DNA from: Methanocalculus sp. | GTDB lineage: Archaea > Halobacteriota > Methanomicrobia > Methanomicrobiales > Methanocorpusculaceae | Assembly: GCF_029762515.1 (NCBI RefSeq) | Contig: NZ_JARVGN010000068.1 | Span: 1-7,455 of the forward strand | Reading direction: 5' to 3' | DNA length: 7,455 nt | Shown here: positions 1 to 5,364 of the stretch, in pieces | Position numbering within the stretch: position 1 is the first letter of the stretch | Layout of the letters: the number at the start of each line of letters is the position of its first letter | The notes under the pieces: generated by a model | Told to the model about the DNA's origin: nothing | Database searches by the model: none | The model's input: the letters and a program-made list of their open reading frames with translations, nothing else | Made by a program: the position numbers and the translations under genes

Positions 1-300
1 CTCAACAACAGAGCTGAGGAGGGTTGGGTCATCTGCCATTGAGAGGAAGAGGGGTTCATCAAGGTTGATATAGAGGATCGCCGTTCTCTCAACACCCTGA
101 TCAAGGAGAGATCGGATTATCTGATAGACGAGGGTTGACTTACCGGTTCTTCGTGCACCAACGATTAAAAGAACCTCCCGTATGGACAGGTATCGCTCGA
201 TCTGGGGGAATCTGAATAGCCGGTCGACTCCTGTTTCAAACTCTCCAGAAGACCACCAGGGATTCTGGCTCTCCAGTGCGATCTCTATTCTCTCATCCAT
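1..300 (-). CDS. AAA family ATPase, N-terminal 100 residues (3' end outside window)
   Basis: Translating the minus strand from the ATG at 300 gives 100 uninterrupted residues that run off the left edge. The start reads MDERIEIALESQNPWWSSGE. A P-loop (Walker A) GARRTGKST lies at residues 48-56, preceded by the hydrophobic strand EVLLIV and followed by a helix and the strand AILYINLDEP (74-83). This layout matches the archaeal and bacterial ATPases of COG1373 (AAA_14 domain, usually followed by DUF4143), whose normal length is about 380-450 residues. The Walker B and DUF4143 parts would lie outside the window, so the family is an inference from the N-terminus. Such ATPases are common in archaeal accessory regions and their role is mostly unknown. 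No Shine-Dalgarno precedes the ATG. The gene is divergent from the toxin-antitoxin operon. Confidence 0.85.
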   Translation of the reverse strand, partial: MDERIEIALESQNPWWSSGEFETGVDRLFRFPQIERYLSIREVLLIVGARRTGKSTLVYQIIRSLLDQGVERTAILYINLDEPLFLSMADDPTLLSSVVE

Positions 301-350
301 CTATCGATTATAGTTGATGATATATGATAAAACTGTCGACTATGATTGAC

Positions 351-361
351 AGATATAAAAA
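351..361 (-). promoter_or_regulatory. Candidate TATA box for the AAA ATPase gene
   Basis: Read on the minus strand this is TTTTTATATCT, close to the archaeal TATA consensus. It would place transcription start near 330, leaving about 30 bases of leader before the ATG at 300. An inverted repeat CTGTC (333-337) / GACAG (348-352) abuts the downstream side of the box and could be a regulator site. A second AT-rich stretch at 318-330 is about 25 bases from the ATG and would instead give a leaderless message; I cannot decide between them. Confidence 0.45.
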
Positions 362-528
362 TTGGGATCTTCAGGATCTGTTCGTCAAATGCCTGATAAG
401 AGGAGATATCTCTCCATCCCGTCCATTCCGTTGAAGTAATTCACAATAATTGATAATCTCCCGGATAAATGATTCGGGGATGTGGCGACACGCTCGTGAA
501 CAGTTTCCATATCCAGAATGCATAGGCT

Positions 529-536
529 CATATATG
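529..536 (+). promoter_or_regulatory. Candidate TATA box for the toxin-antitoxin operon
   Basis: CATATATG lies 31-38 bases before the preferred antitoxin start at 567. With the usual archaeal spacing of about 25 bases, transcription would begin near 557-560, giving a very short leader of roughly ten bases. No Shine-Dalgarno is seen in front of 567, which fits. Confidence 0.45.
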
Positions 537-541
537 TGTGT

Positions 542-557
542 GTAAGATATATCTTAC
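542..557. promoter_or_regulatory. Perfect 16-base palindrome, probable antitoxin operator
   Basis: GTAAGATATATCTTAC equals its own reverse complement over all 16 bases. It lies between the putative TATA box (529-536) and the antitoxin start (567), a position where a bound protein would block RNA polymerase. AbrB/MazE-type antitoxins are dimeric DNA-binding proteins that commonly repress their own operon, so it is the natural candidate operator. The palindrome is seen directly; the binding is inferred. Confidence 0.6.
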
Positions 558-566
558 TGATTGCAT

Positions 567-833
567 ATGGAGATCGGAATTATCAGAATGAGTTCAAAGG
601 GTCAGATCGTCATCCCGGCATCGATGAGAAGAGATCTCGATGAGGGGGCACAACTCGTCATCATCAGGGATGGAGGCCGTTTTATCTTAAAGCCGCTTGA
701 TGATCTTGAACCGGCACTGGAAGATGATCTCAGGTTCGCCGAGCGGACAGAGAAAGCCTATCTGGAGTTTGAGAAAGGAGAATTTACCAGAGAAAAGGAT
801 GTTGACTTCCTTCATAAGCTGAAGTCATGGTAA
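567..833 (+). CDS. AbrB/MazE/SpoVT-fold antitoxin of a type II toxin-antitoxin pair
   Basis: An 88-residue acidic protein. Residues 7-46 form the swapped-hairpin AbrB domain, with the signature RMSSKGQIVIPASMRRDL (7-24) followed by the second half VIIRDGGRFILKPL. Residues 47-88 form an acidic helical tail ending in GEFTREKDVDFLHKLKSW, the kind of tail that wraps and neutralises a toxin. The DNA-binding domain would repress the operon, probably at the palindrome just upstream. The reading frame also allows TTG at 561 and ATG at 588. I chose ATG 567 because it keeps the usual few residues before the SSKGQ core and fits a near-leaderless transcript. The 3' end overlaps the toxin start by 7 bases, which suggests translational coupling. 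Length is typical for the family. Confidence 0.88.
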   Translation: MEIGIIRMSSKGQIVIPASMRRDLDEGAQLVIIRDGGRFILKPLDDLEPALEDDLRFAERTEKAYLEFEKGEFTREKDVDFLHKLKSW

Positions 834-1075
834 CCGTTGCATATGATGTATCGTTTGAAAAGACGATTAAAAAGATACGGGATTCCAGAACAAAGCAACG
901 GTTGAAGCAACAGATTATCAGGATCATCGGGGATCCTGAGATTGGAAAACCAATGAGGTATGCCCGGAAAGATACGCGGGAGGTGTATATTCCTCCATTC
1001 CGGCTATCATATTGCTATGATGCCAAGGAGGATCTGCTCATCTTTCTTGATCTGTATCATAAGGATGAGCAGTGA
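827..1075 (+). CDS. RelE/ParE-superfamily toxin (probable ribosome-dependent mRNA interferase)
   Basis: An 82-residue basic protein, near the usual 80-95 for RelE-fold toxins. Two N-terminal helices (about residues 8-34, rich in Lys and Arg) precede a beta-sheet core: GKPMRYARKDTREVYI (40-55), PFRLSYCY (57-64) and LLIFLDLYHKDEQ (70-82). The GKPxRYxxKxxREVYI segment and the terminal LDLYHKDEQ are hallmarks of the archaeal/bacterial RelE group. Candidate active-site residues are R44, R51, R59, Y77 and H78, by analogy with the basic and tyrosine residues used by RelE to cut mRNA in the ribosomal A site. The start codon lies inside the antitoxin gene (7-base overlap) and has no Shine-Dalgarno of its own, so expression probably depends on antitoxin translation. 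A ParE-type gyrase poison is less likely given the Arg/Tyr pattern, but activity cannot be read from sequence. Confidence 0.87.
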   Translation: MVTVAYDVSFEKTIKKIRDSRTKQRLKQQIIRIIGDPEIGKPMRYARKDTREVYIPPFRLSYCYDAKEDLLIFLDLYHKDEQ

Positions 1076-1149
1076 GGAGTAAGGAGTATTCCTTAGTACC
1101 CTGTACATTGTGTTTAGACAATCCCGGATCTCTTCATTTTATGGATAAA

Positions 1150-1174
1150 GAGAGGGGATATCTTCTCCCCTCTC
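1150..1174. repeat. Hairpin with 9-base-pair GC-rich stem
   Basis: GAGAGGGGA (1150-1158) pairs perfectly with TCCCCTCTC (1166-1174) across a 7-base loop. It lies 75 bases after the toxin stop codon. No T-run follows on the plus strand, so it is not a standard archaeal terminator, but it could stabilise or end the toxin-antitoxin transcript. Confidence 0.5.
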
Positions 1175-1283
1175 CCAAAACGCCCTGTGAAAAACTCATT
1201 TCCTGAGGACGATCTGGCCTGGCTGGATATTGATCTCTAGAGGTTTTGATAAATGCGGGTTCGTGTTGTTTTTGTGTCATCTG

Positions 1284-1363
1284 TGTCCCACAATCTGATT
1301 TGTGGGACATATTCTCCGGCTCATGTCCCACAAAAGCCTTTGTGGATCGTAGATGACCCACAA
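1284..1363. repeat. Cluster of alternating inverted TGTCCCACAA repeats
   Basis: Five units alternate in orientation. TGTCCCACAA at 1284-1293 and its exact reverse complement TTGTGGGACA at 1300-1309 form a perfect 10-base inverted repeat with a 6-base spacer. A second TGTCCCACAA is at 1324-1333, followed by a partial reverse unit TTGTGGA at 1340-1346. A variant TGACCCACAA is at 1354-1363. A degenerate reverse unit TTGTGTCA lies just before the first. Unit starts are spaced 16, 24, 16 and 14 bases. Possible readings are an operator array, a small palindromic element, or decayed coding repeats. It lies downstream of the Fic gene. Confidence 0.7.
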
Positions 1364-1483
1364 TATATCCCGGCGGCCTGGTTTTTCGAGATGATCCGGT
1401 GGCTGCAAAAGGTGTCCGGGATAAGAACTGTTTCGTTCTGTAACATATGCAGGTACGGTGATCGTAAGTACTATCATCCTCTC

Positions 1484-2596
1484 CTACAGTCTGTCTCCTT
1501 CTGTGATGGCAATCAGCCGGGGGAAGAGATAGGTTGTAGCACGACGCCCGCTTCCTTCAGCCAGGATAGTAATGATCTCCTGTTCACGGAGTTGTTGAAG
1601 TATCCGATTCGCTGTCTTCTTAGGGATCCCTGTTTGGTCGTAAAATTCAGATGGAGTGAAGATTGGTGTTCTGAAGAGGGCATCGATTGCGGCAACGGCA
1701 TACTGCGATCGTGTTATCTCTGGAATTGTCTGTTTCATCTCATTATGGAGATCCAGAATTGTTCTTGCTGTCCTGCCGTTGGTTTCTGCCTGCTCCTCAA
1801 TGGCATGGAGAAAGAATGCAATCCATCCGTTCCAGTCCCGATCCCGTGAAATGGCAAGGAGCCGTTCGTAATAGAGTGGTCTGTTCCTCTCAAGATAGTC
1901 ACTGATGTAGAACATGGGGCTTCCTATCAGTGCTTTTTTGTACAGGATCAGCGGGACAAGCATTCGGCCTATTCGTCCGTTTCCATCGGAGAACGGGTGA
2001 ATAAGTTCAAATTGTGCTTTGAGTATTGATAACTGGACAAGAACATCCCTCTCTTCATAATTCAGGTAGCTCTCCCATTCTGCAAGCACTCTTAACACAC
2101 TATCTGGTGAAGGTGGGACAAAGATTGCATGCTCAATATCTGCATCCCGCCCGATAAAATTCTGGATTGAGCGGATGCATCCTGGTTCACGGTTCATACC
2201 GCGGCTGCCTGTCAGGAGAATCCTATGCAGATTGCAGATAAGTGGTATGTCCAGATTTTGGGATTTAAGGGCGTCAACCGCCGTGCGAAGTGCTTCCCGA
2301 TAATTGATGATCTCCTGGATATCGGCAAGGCTTGCATCGCTGATCGGATCTTTTGGGTTTGCCTCAAACTTCATGACATCCTTAAGCGATGCCTGAGTAC
2401 CCTCGATTCGTGACGAGATCACTGCTTCCTGTGTCAGGAGTGGGGAGAGGAGGAGTTCGGGGTTTGGGATCGCATTGAGAATGCCGTCGTACCTGGCAAG
2501 AGCACGGTTTGCTGATGCTATCTGCGGGATATGGCTCTCCCAGTTGATTGTATCCGGGGGCAATTCATCGGGGATATAAGGCTTTACTGTCATCAT
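1484..2596 (-). CDS. Fic-domain protein (probable AMP transferase) with N-terminal inhibitory helix and C-terminal winged helix
   Basis: A complete 370-residue protein of usual length for this Fic class. The catalytic Fic motif HPFSDGNGR is at residues 200-208, with Arg211 completing HxFxDGNGRxxR. His200 would be the base and the GNGR loop binds the nucleotide phosphates. Residues 61-66, SSRIEG, match the (S/T)xxxE(G/N) inhibitory motif, placing it in class II, where a helix N-terminal to the Fic core blocks ATP binding; Glu65 is the inhibitory glutamate. The flap is near residues 150-165. Residues about 296-360 form a winged helix-turn-helix (FYDQTGIPKKTANRILQQL is the recognition part), suggesting DNA binding or autoregulation. 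Family members usually transfer AMP from ATP to a Ser, Thr or Tyr hydroxyl of a target protein; the target here is unknown. The gene converges on the AbrB-RelE pair. The ATG at 2596 is followed directly by a second in-frame ATG, and no clear Shine-Dalgarno is seen. Confidence 0.93.
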   Translation of the reverse strand: MMTVKPYIPDELPPDTINWESHIPQIASANRALARYDGILNAIPNPELLLSPLLTQEAVISSRIEGTQASLKDVMKFEANPKDPISDASLADIQEIINYREALRTAVDALKSQNLDIPLICNLHRILLTGSRGMNREPGCIRSIQNFIGRDADIEHAIFVPPSPDSVLRVLAEWESYLNYEERDVLVQLSILKAQFELIHPFSDGNGRIGRMLVPLILYKKALIGSPMFYISDYLERNRPLYYERLLAISRDRDWNGWIAFFLHAIEEQAETNGRTARTILDLHNEMKQTIPEITRSQYAVAAIDALFRTPIFTPSEFYDQTGIPKKTANRILQQLREQEIITILAEGSGRRATTYLFPRLIAITEGDRL

Positions 2597-2765
2597 CTCA
2601 TGGGATTACATACAACAGTCCGGGTACTGGTGGTGATCCGGGTCGCCATTTGTCGGACTTTGTATTCTATGGTACTGAAGATACTTGCTAAATGGTTGTT
2701 GAAAACCTTTATGTTTTTGCTGTAATCAAATGAATGGTCTCACCGTACTCCCGCTTCGTCTCCCT

Positions 2766-3779
2766 TCATCCCCGCCTCCATGCAAACAGCACGACAGCCA
2801 GAAGGGCCGCTATGGTTGCATAGATGAGCGGGCTCTTCTCAGGCTCAGGAGCCGGTGTCTCTGGTTCCGGCATGGTTGGTATTGGTGCTGGCAGATCTGT
2901 TGGTGGCTCTTCAGTGGGTGGCAAGCCCTCGAGCACGGTGATGGTTGTGGTGGCAGCCTGATCTGTCTTCAGCGATGTAACCTTCACGGTGTACTCATCA
3001 GGGAGGAACGCAGCCGGGTCAACCTCAAAGAAGAACCTCTGTGAGAAGGCGTCCCCCGGAACCACCTTTGCTATCCCGGAGGCTCCGGAGAAGGGCTCAG
3101 GTTTTGTCTTGCTGGTGTGTCCAAATGCTGATGATACGACCTCGACGAGGAGATCATTTCCAACAGCCAGGTTCGTTCTTCCCGTGATCATAAACCTCTC
3201 TGCGGTGTATATGATATTAATCGGGTCAATTTCGATCCGGGGTTCTTCGATGAGAAACGTCGTTCTCATGTAGGTATCGTCGATATTCTGGTTGTCTAAA
3301 TGTCGAATGAGGGCTTCTGCTGCATTGGATCCCTGGAGGCGGCCGGGCCCTTCTGCTATGAAGACATCCACACCTGATGTTGCCACGCTCCCTCTCATCC
3401 GCACATAGGTTGTACCGGCAGTCGTGGTTGTATCCTCGATCACATCGAACCGGTTATTTGCCATAGGATGCTGGACGACGGCGAAATACTGCCCCGATGC
3501 CATCTGATTTGTCCGCGTGCCTGTGAGCTCGTATGAGAAGCTTGCATCAGTTTCGACCTGCTGCGTATCCCTGAGATAGTAGTTGTGCCCGAAGATCCAG
3601 ACTGCAACCCCGGTGCTCGGGCTTCCGTACGCATGCCCTTCGATGAAGACGCTATCGCCCTTTGCTGTCGAATGAAGTGATCCCGGCATGGAGGCGGCAG
3701 CAGTTGCGGGTATTCCCAGGATCGCAATCAGCAGGATCAGGGCGAGAACCGATCGTTCTTTCCAGCTTTTTTGTTTCAT
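2766..3779 (-). CDS. Secreted, membrane-anchored surface protein of a Methanomicrobiales type
   Basis: A 337-residue protein with a Sec signal peptide (residues 1-30: basic MKQKSWKERS, then a hydrophobic core, cleavage probably after TAAAS). The exported part (about 35-285) appears to be beta-sandwich modules. The first has GVAVWIFGHNYY (57-68), FSYELTG (81-87) and GQYFAVVQHPM (96-106). A middle segment has GPGRLQGSNAAEALIRHLD (144-162) and IDDTYMRTTFLIEEP (166-180). The last has FMITGRTNLAVGNDLLVEV (196-214). A Pro/Glu-rich stalk (286-315) leads to a C-terminal membrane segment (317-334) and the basic tail RRG. I recognise this arrangement from surface proteins of Methanomicrobiales; function is unknown, probably cell-envelope or adhesion. 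The frame opens at 3797, but ATG 3779 is preferred because a strong Shine-Dalgarno precedes it and the signal peptide then begins properly. No PGF sorting motif is seen. Confidence 0.85.
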   Translation of the reverse strand: MKQKSWKERSVLALILLIAILGIPATAAASMPGSLHSTAKGDSVFIEGHAYGSPSTGVAVWIFGHNYYLRDTQQVETDASFSYELTGTRTNQMASGQYFAVVQHPMANNRFDVIEDTTTTAGTTYVRMRGSVATSGVDVFIAEGPGRLQGSNAAEALIRHLDNQNIDDTYMRTTFLIEEPRIEIDPINIIYTAERFMITGRTNLAVGNDLLVEVVSSAFGHTSKTKPEPFSGASGIAKVVPGDAFSQRFFFEVDPAAFLPDEYTVKVTSLKTDQAATTTITVLEGLPPTEEPPTDLPAPIPTMPEPETPAPEPEKSPLIYATIAALLAVVLFAWRRG

Positions 3780-3782
3780 GGT

Positions 3783-3791
3783 AATCTCCTC
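3783..3791 (-). promoter_or_regulatory. Shine-Dalgarno site deciding the surface-protein start
   Basis: On the minus strand GAGGAGATT ends three bases before ATG 3779. It matches the archaeal anti-SD complement GGAG(G)TGAT well. It lies inside the alternative six-codon extension from 3797, so it supports 3779 as the true start. It is the clearest ribosome binding site in this window. Confidence 0.75.
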
Positions 3792-3844
3792 TATCATTCT
3801 CTTTTATTTTAATTCTCATTCTGGTCTTGTATCAACGATTCCAA

Positions 3845-3880
3845 TGACGGCAGATTCCAAATAGTTTCTTCTGCCCGTCA
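3845..3880. repeat. Inverted repeat with adjacent 11-base tandem repeat in a divergent promoter region
   Basis: TGACGGCAGA (3845-3854) pairs with TCTGCCCGTCA (3870-3880), leaving one bulged C and a 15-base loop. The right arm is repeated next to it as TCTGCCCGCCA (3881-3891) and again as the truncated TCTGCC at 3892. The block lies between the divergent surface-protein and TPR genes, so it could be a regulator site for either. The symmetry is visible; the function is a guess. Confidence 0.45.
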
Positions 3881-4004
3881 TCTGCCCGCCATCTGCCAGT
3901 GCGTCTGGTGAATGGCCGAGGGAATTGAACATATGGTATCATCAGTATTATCAGGCGGCAGTAAAAACTGAGATCTGCGGAGGCGTATACATATCAACCC
4001 AAAA

Positions 4005-4871
4005 GTGCTTCAGAGAAAGATCGAGCGGGCAGAAATAGCCCTGAATACCGGAAAATATGAAGAGGCTCTTCGTACCTATGATGAAATCCTGAAGAAGAGG
4101 CCGGATCATGCCGGATTCTGGATGAAGCGTGCGGCTGCCCTCGTCTGCCTCGAACGTGATCAGGAGGCGATCGAGTCGTTTGACCGCTCAATCGCGATAC
4201 ATCCGCTTGATGCCGCTGCCTGGATCAGCCGTGGTGTCCTCCTCCTTGAGATGGGCAGGGGGGAGGAGGCGGCAGCCTCGCTTGCGAAGGCAGAGGAGAT
4301 CGATTCCGATCATCCTGCCCTAGGAAATGCAATAAAAAGGCTGAATAAACCAGTGATCTCTTCAGTTTCTGCACCTAAAACCGATCAGGATCCACGGAAT
4401 TCAAAGAGAGAATTCCTTCTCTGGTGTGATTCACTGAAACAAGCCCGGCGGTTCGATGAGGCGCTCAGGGCAGCAGAGGAGGGCCGGAAGAGATGGCCGG
4501 GCGATCTGAATTTCCAGAATATCATGGGTGCGGCGCTGGTGGAGCTGGGGCGGCCAGAAGAAGCCCTCCCTCTTTTTGAGCAAAGTCTCTCACTCGATCC
4601 AGAGAGCGGGTATGCCTGGCATTTTCATGGACGGGCTCTGATGGACTCTCACCGGTATATTGAAGCGCTTGAATCCTTTGAAACCGCCCTTAAGTATAAC
4701 CCTGAAAATGCAAATACCTGGTTTTATCGAAGTATCACCCTTCAAACTCTTGGGCAGATACAGGAGGCAGAAACCTCAATGAAAGAGGCGGCAAGGCTTG
4801 ATCCGGTAAATGTCGGGTTGACCGCCTCACGGTATCTGGCTATCTTCTCAGATCTGCTCAGAAGGATATGA
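4005..4871 (+). CDS. TPR-repeat protein (about seven repeats)
   Basis: A 288-residue protein built almost wholly from 34-residue tetratricopeptide repeats, each with a Gly or Ala pair and a closing Pro: about 1-34 (ALNTGKYEEALRTYDEIL), 36-69, 70-103, a degenerate 136-167, then 168-201 (LGRPEEALPLFEQSLSLDP), 202-235 and 236-269. Residues 110-133 form a polar linker between two superhelical halves. There is no signal peptide or membrane segment, so it is likely a cytoplasmic scaffold for protein-protein contacts; the partner cannot be deduced. The GTG at 4005 is the only standard start after the in-frame stop at 3969-3971. It has no well-spaced Shine-Dalgarno: GGAGG at 3979-3983 lies 21 bases away. 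It begins just where the first repeat helix should, so I keep it. The gene ends 9 bases before the convergent rhodanese gene. Confidence 0.87.
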   Translation: MLQRKIERAEIALNTGKYEEALRTYDEILKKRPDHAGFWMKRAAALVCLERDQEAIESFDRSIAIHPLDAAAWISRGVLLLEMGRGEEAAASLAKAEEIDSDHPALGNAIKRLNKPVISSVSAPKTDQDPRNSKREFLLWCDSLKQARRFDEALRAAEEGRKRWPGDLNFQNIMGAALVELGRPEEALPLFEQSLSLDPESGYAWHFHGRALMDSHRYIEALESFETALKYNPENANTWFYRSITLQTLGQIQEAETSMKEAARLDPVNVGLTASRYLAIFSDLLRRI

Positions 4872-4880
4872 TCTTCCTCT

Positions 4881-5300
4881 TCACCAGGCAACGGATCCTC
4901 CGGCCCTCTGCCAGGCGGAGATCCCTCCTCCAAGATTATAGACCTCGGTGAAACCAAGATCTCCCATCATCCGGAGTGCAGAACTGCTCTTTCCGCCTGC
5001 TGCACAGTAGATGAGATATGATCCATCCCGATCGAGCCTCCCCGCCTCCTCAGCAAATGATGAGGAGATATCGATATTCACTGCGCCCGGGATATGCCCG
5101 GCAGCATACTCATCAGCTCTTCTGAGATCGATGATTGTAAGTGTGGGATCTAATCCGGTCAGGAGGATCGCCTCACTTGCAGTAATCGTCTGGAGTTTTG
5201 GAACCGGATCATTCTCTACGGATTCCCCCGGAGCAGTACATCCGGATGCTGCAAGCAGCATGAGAAGAATTACTCCTGCTGACAAGACCGCCTTTCGCAT
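4881..5300 (-). CDS. Rhodanese-domain lipoprotein
   Basis: A 139-residue protein. Residues 1-21 are a lipoprotein signal peptide with lipobox LAASGC, so Cys21 would be lipidated and the protein tethered outside the membrane. Residues 36-139 form a single rhodanese domain: TITASEAILL, TIIDLRRADEYAAGHIPGAV (55-74, the conserved D-R and GHIPGA elements), then the active-site loop YCAAGGKSS with catalytic Cys99, and the C-terminal GFTEVYNLGGGISAW (116-130). Single-domain rhodaneses carry sulfane sulfur on this cysteine, so a role in sulfur transfer or redox outside the cell is possible; the donor and acceptor are unknown. It lies 64 bases downstream of the phosphodiesterase gene on the same strand and is probably co-transcribed. 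The ATG at 5300 has only a weak purine-rich GAGAG in front. Confidence 0.9.
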   Translation of the reverse strand: MRKAVLSAGVILLMLLAASGCTAPGESVENDPVPKLQTITASEAILLTGLDPTLTIIDLRRADEYAAGHIPGAVNIDISSSFAEEAGRLDRDGSYLIYCAAGGKSSSALRMMGDLGFTEVYNLGGGISAWQRAGGSVAW

Positions 5301-5364
5301 AGCTCTCTATTGTCTCACCCGGATATCTGTTTTTGCTGCCGTGGTGTTGGAACTTGGAATCCAA

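Larger units (their letters stand above)
1076..1483. other. 408-base stretch without a supported gene
   Basis: This gap separates the toxin gene from the end of the convergent Fic gene. It contains a 6-base stem TAAGGA/TCCTTA (1080-1095) just after the toxin stop, a 9-base-pair hairpin (1150-1174) and the TGTCCCACAA repeat cluster (1284-1363). Short open frames exist on both strands, including a minus-strand 66-codon frame (1277-1477) with AGGAGAGG just before its ATG, but its translation has no recognisable domain and is built partly from the repeats. I see no RNA gene. Confidence 0.6.

Noticed and set aside
403..412. GAGATATCTC palindrome as a second operator
   Set aside because: Only 10 bases, not near a promoter of a supported gene, and its flanks do not match the palindrome at 542-557.
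1150..1174. Intrinsic terminator of the toxin-antitoxin operon
   Set aside because: The stem is strong, but no T-run follows on the plus strand, so it is reported only as a hairpin.
1134..1361. Minus-strand 75-codon frame
   Set aside because: It begins with a non-ATG start in the repeat cluster and runs through the 1150-1174 hairpin; no protein-like pattern.
1284..1363. CRISPR array
   Set aside because: The repeats are only 10 bases, alternate in orientation and have irregular 6-14 base spacers, unlike CRISPR repeats; no cas gene is present.
1277..1477. Minus-strand 66-codon frame with AGGAGAGG before its ATG, directly after the Fic gene
   Set aside because: The ribosome-site match is suggestive, but the translation shows no domain and much of it is encoded by the inverted repeats. 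Kept only as part of the intergenic description.
1253..1849. Plus-strand 198-codon open frame
   Set aside because: Its second half is antisense to the well-supported Fic gene and the first half runs through the TGTCCCACAA repeats; composition is cysteine- and tryptophan-rich without any domain.
2730..3044. Plus-strand 104-codon frame
   Set aside because: Antisense to the 3' end of the surface-protein gene; rich in Cys, Trp and Arg as expected for a shadow frame.
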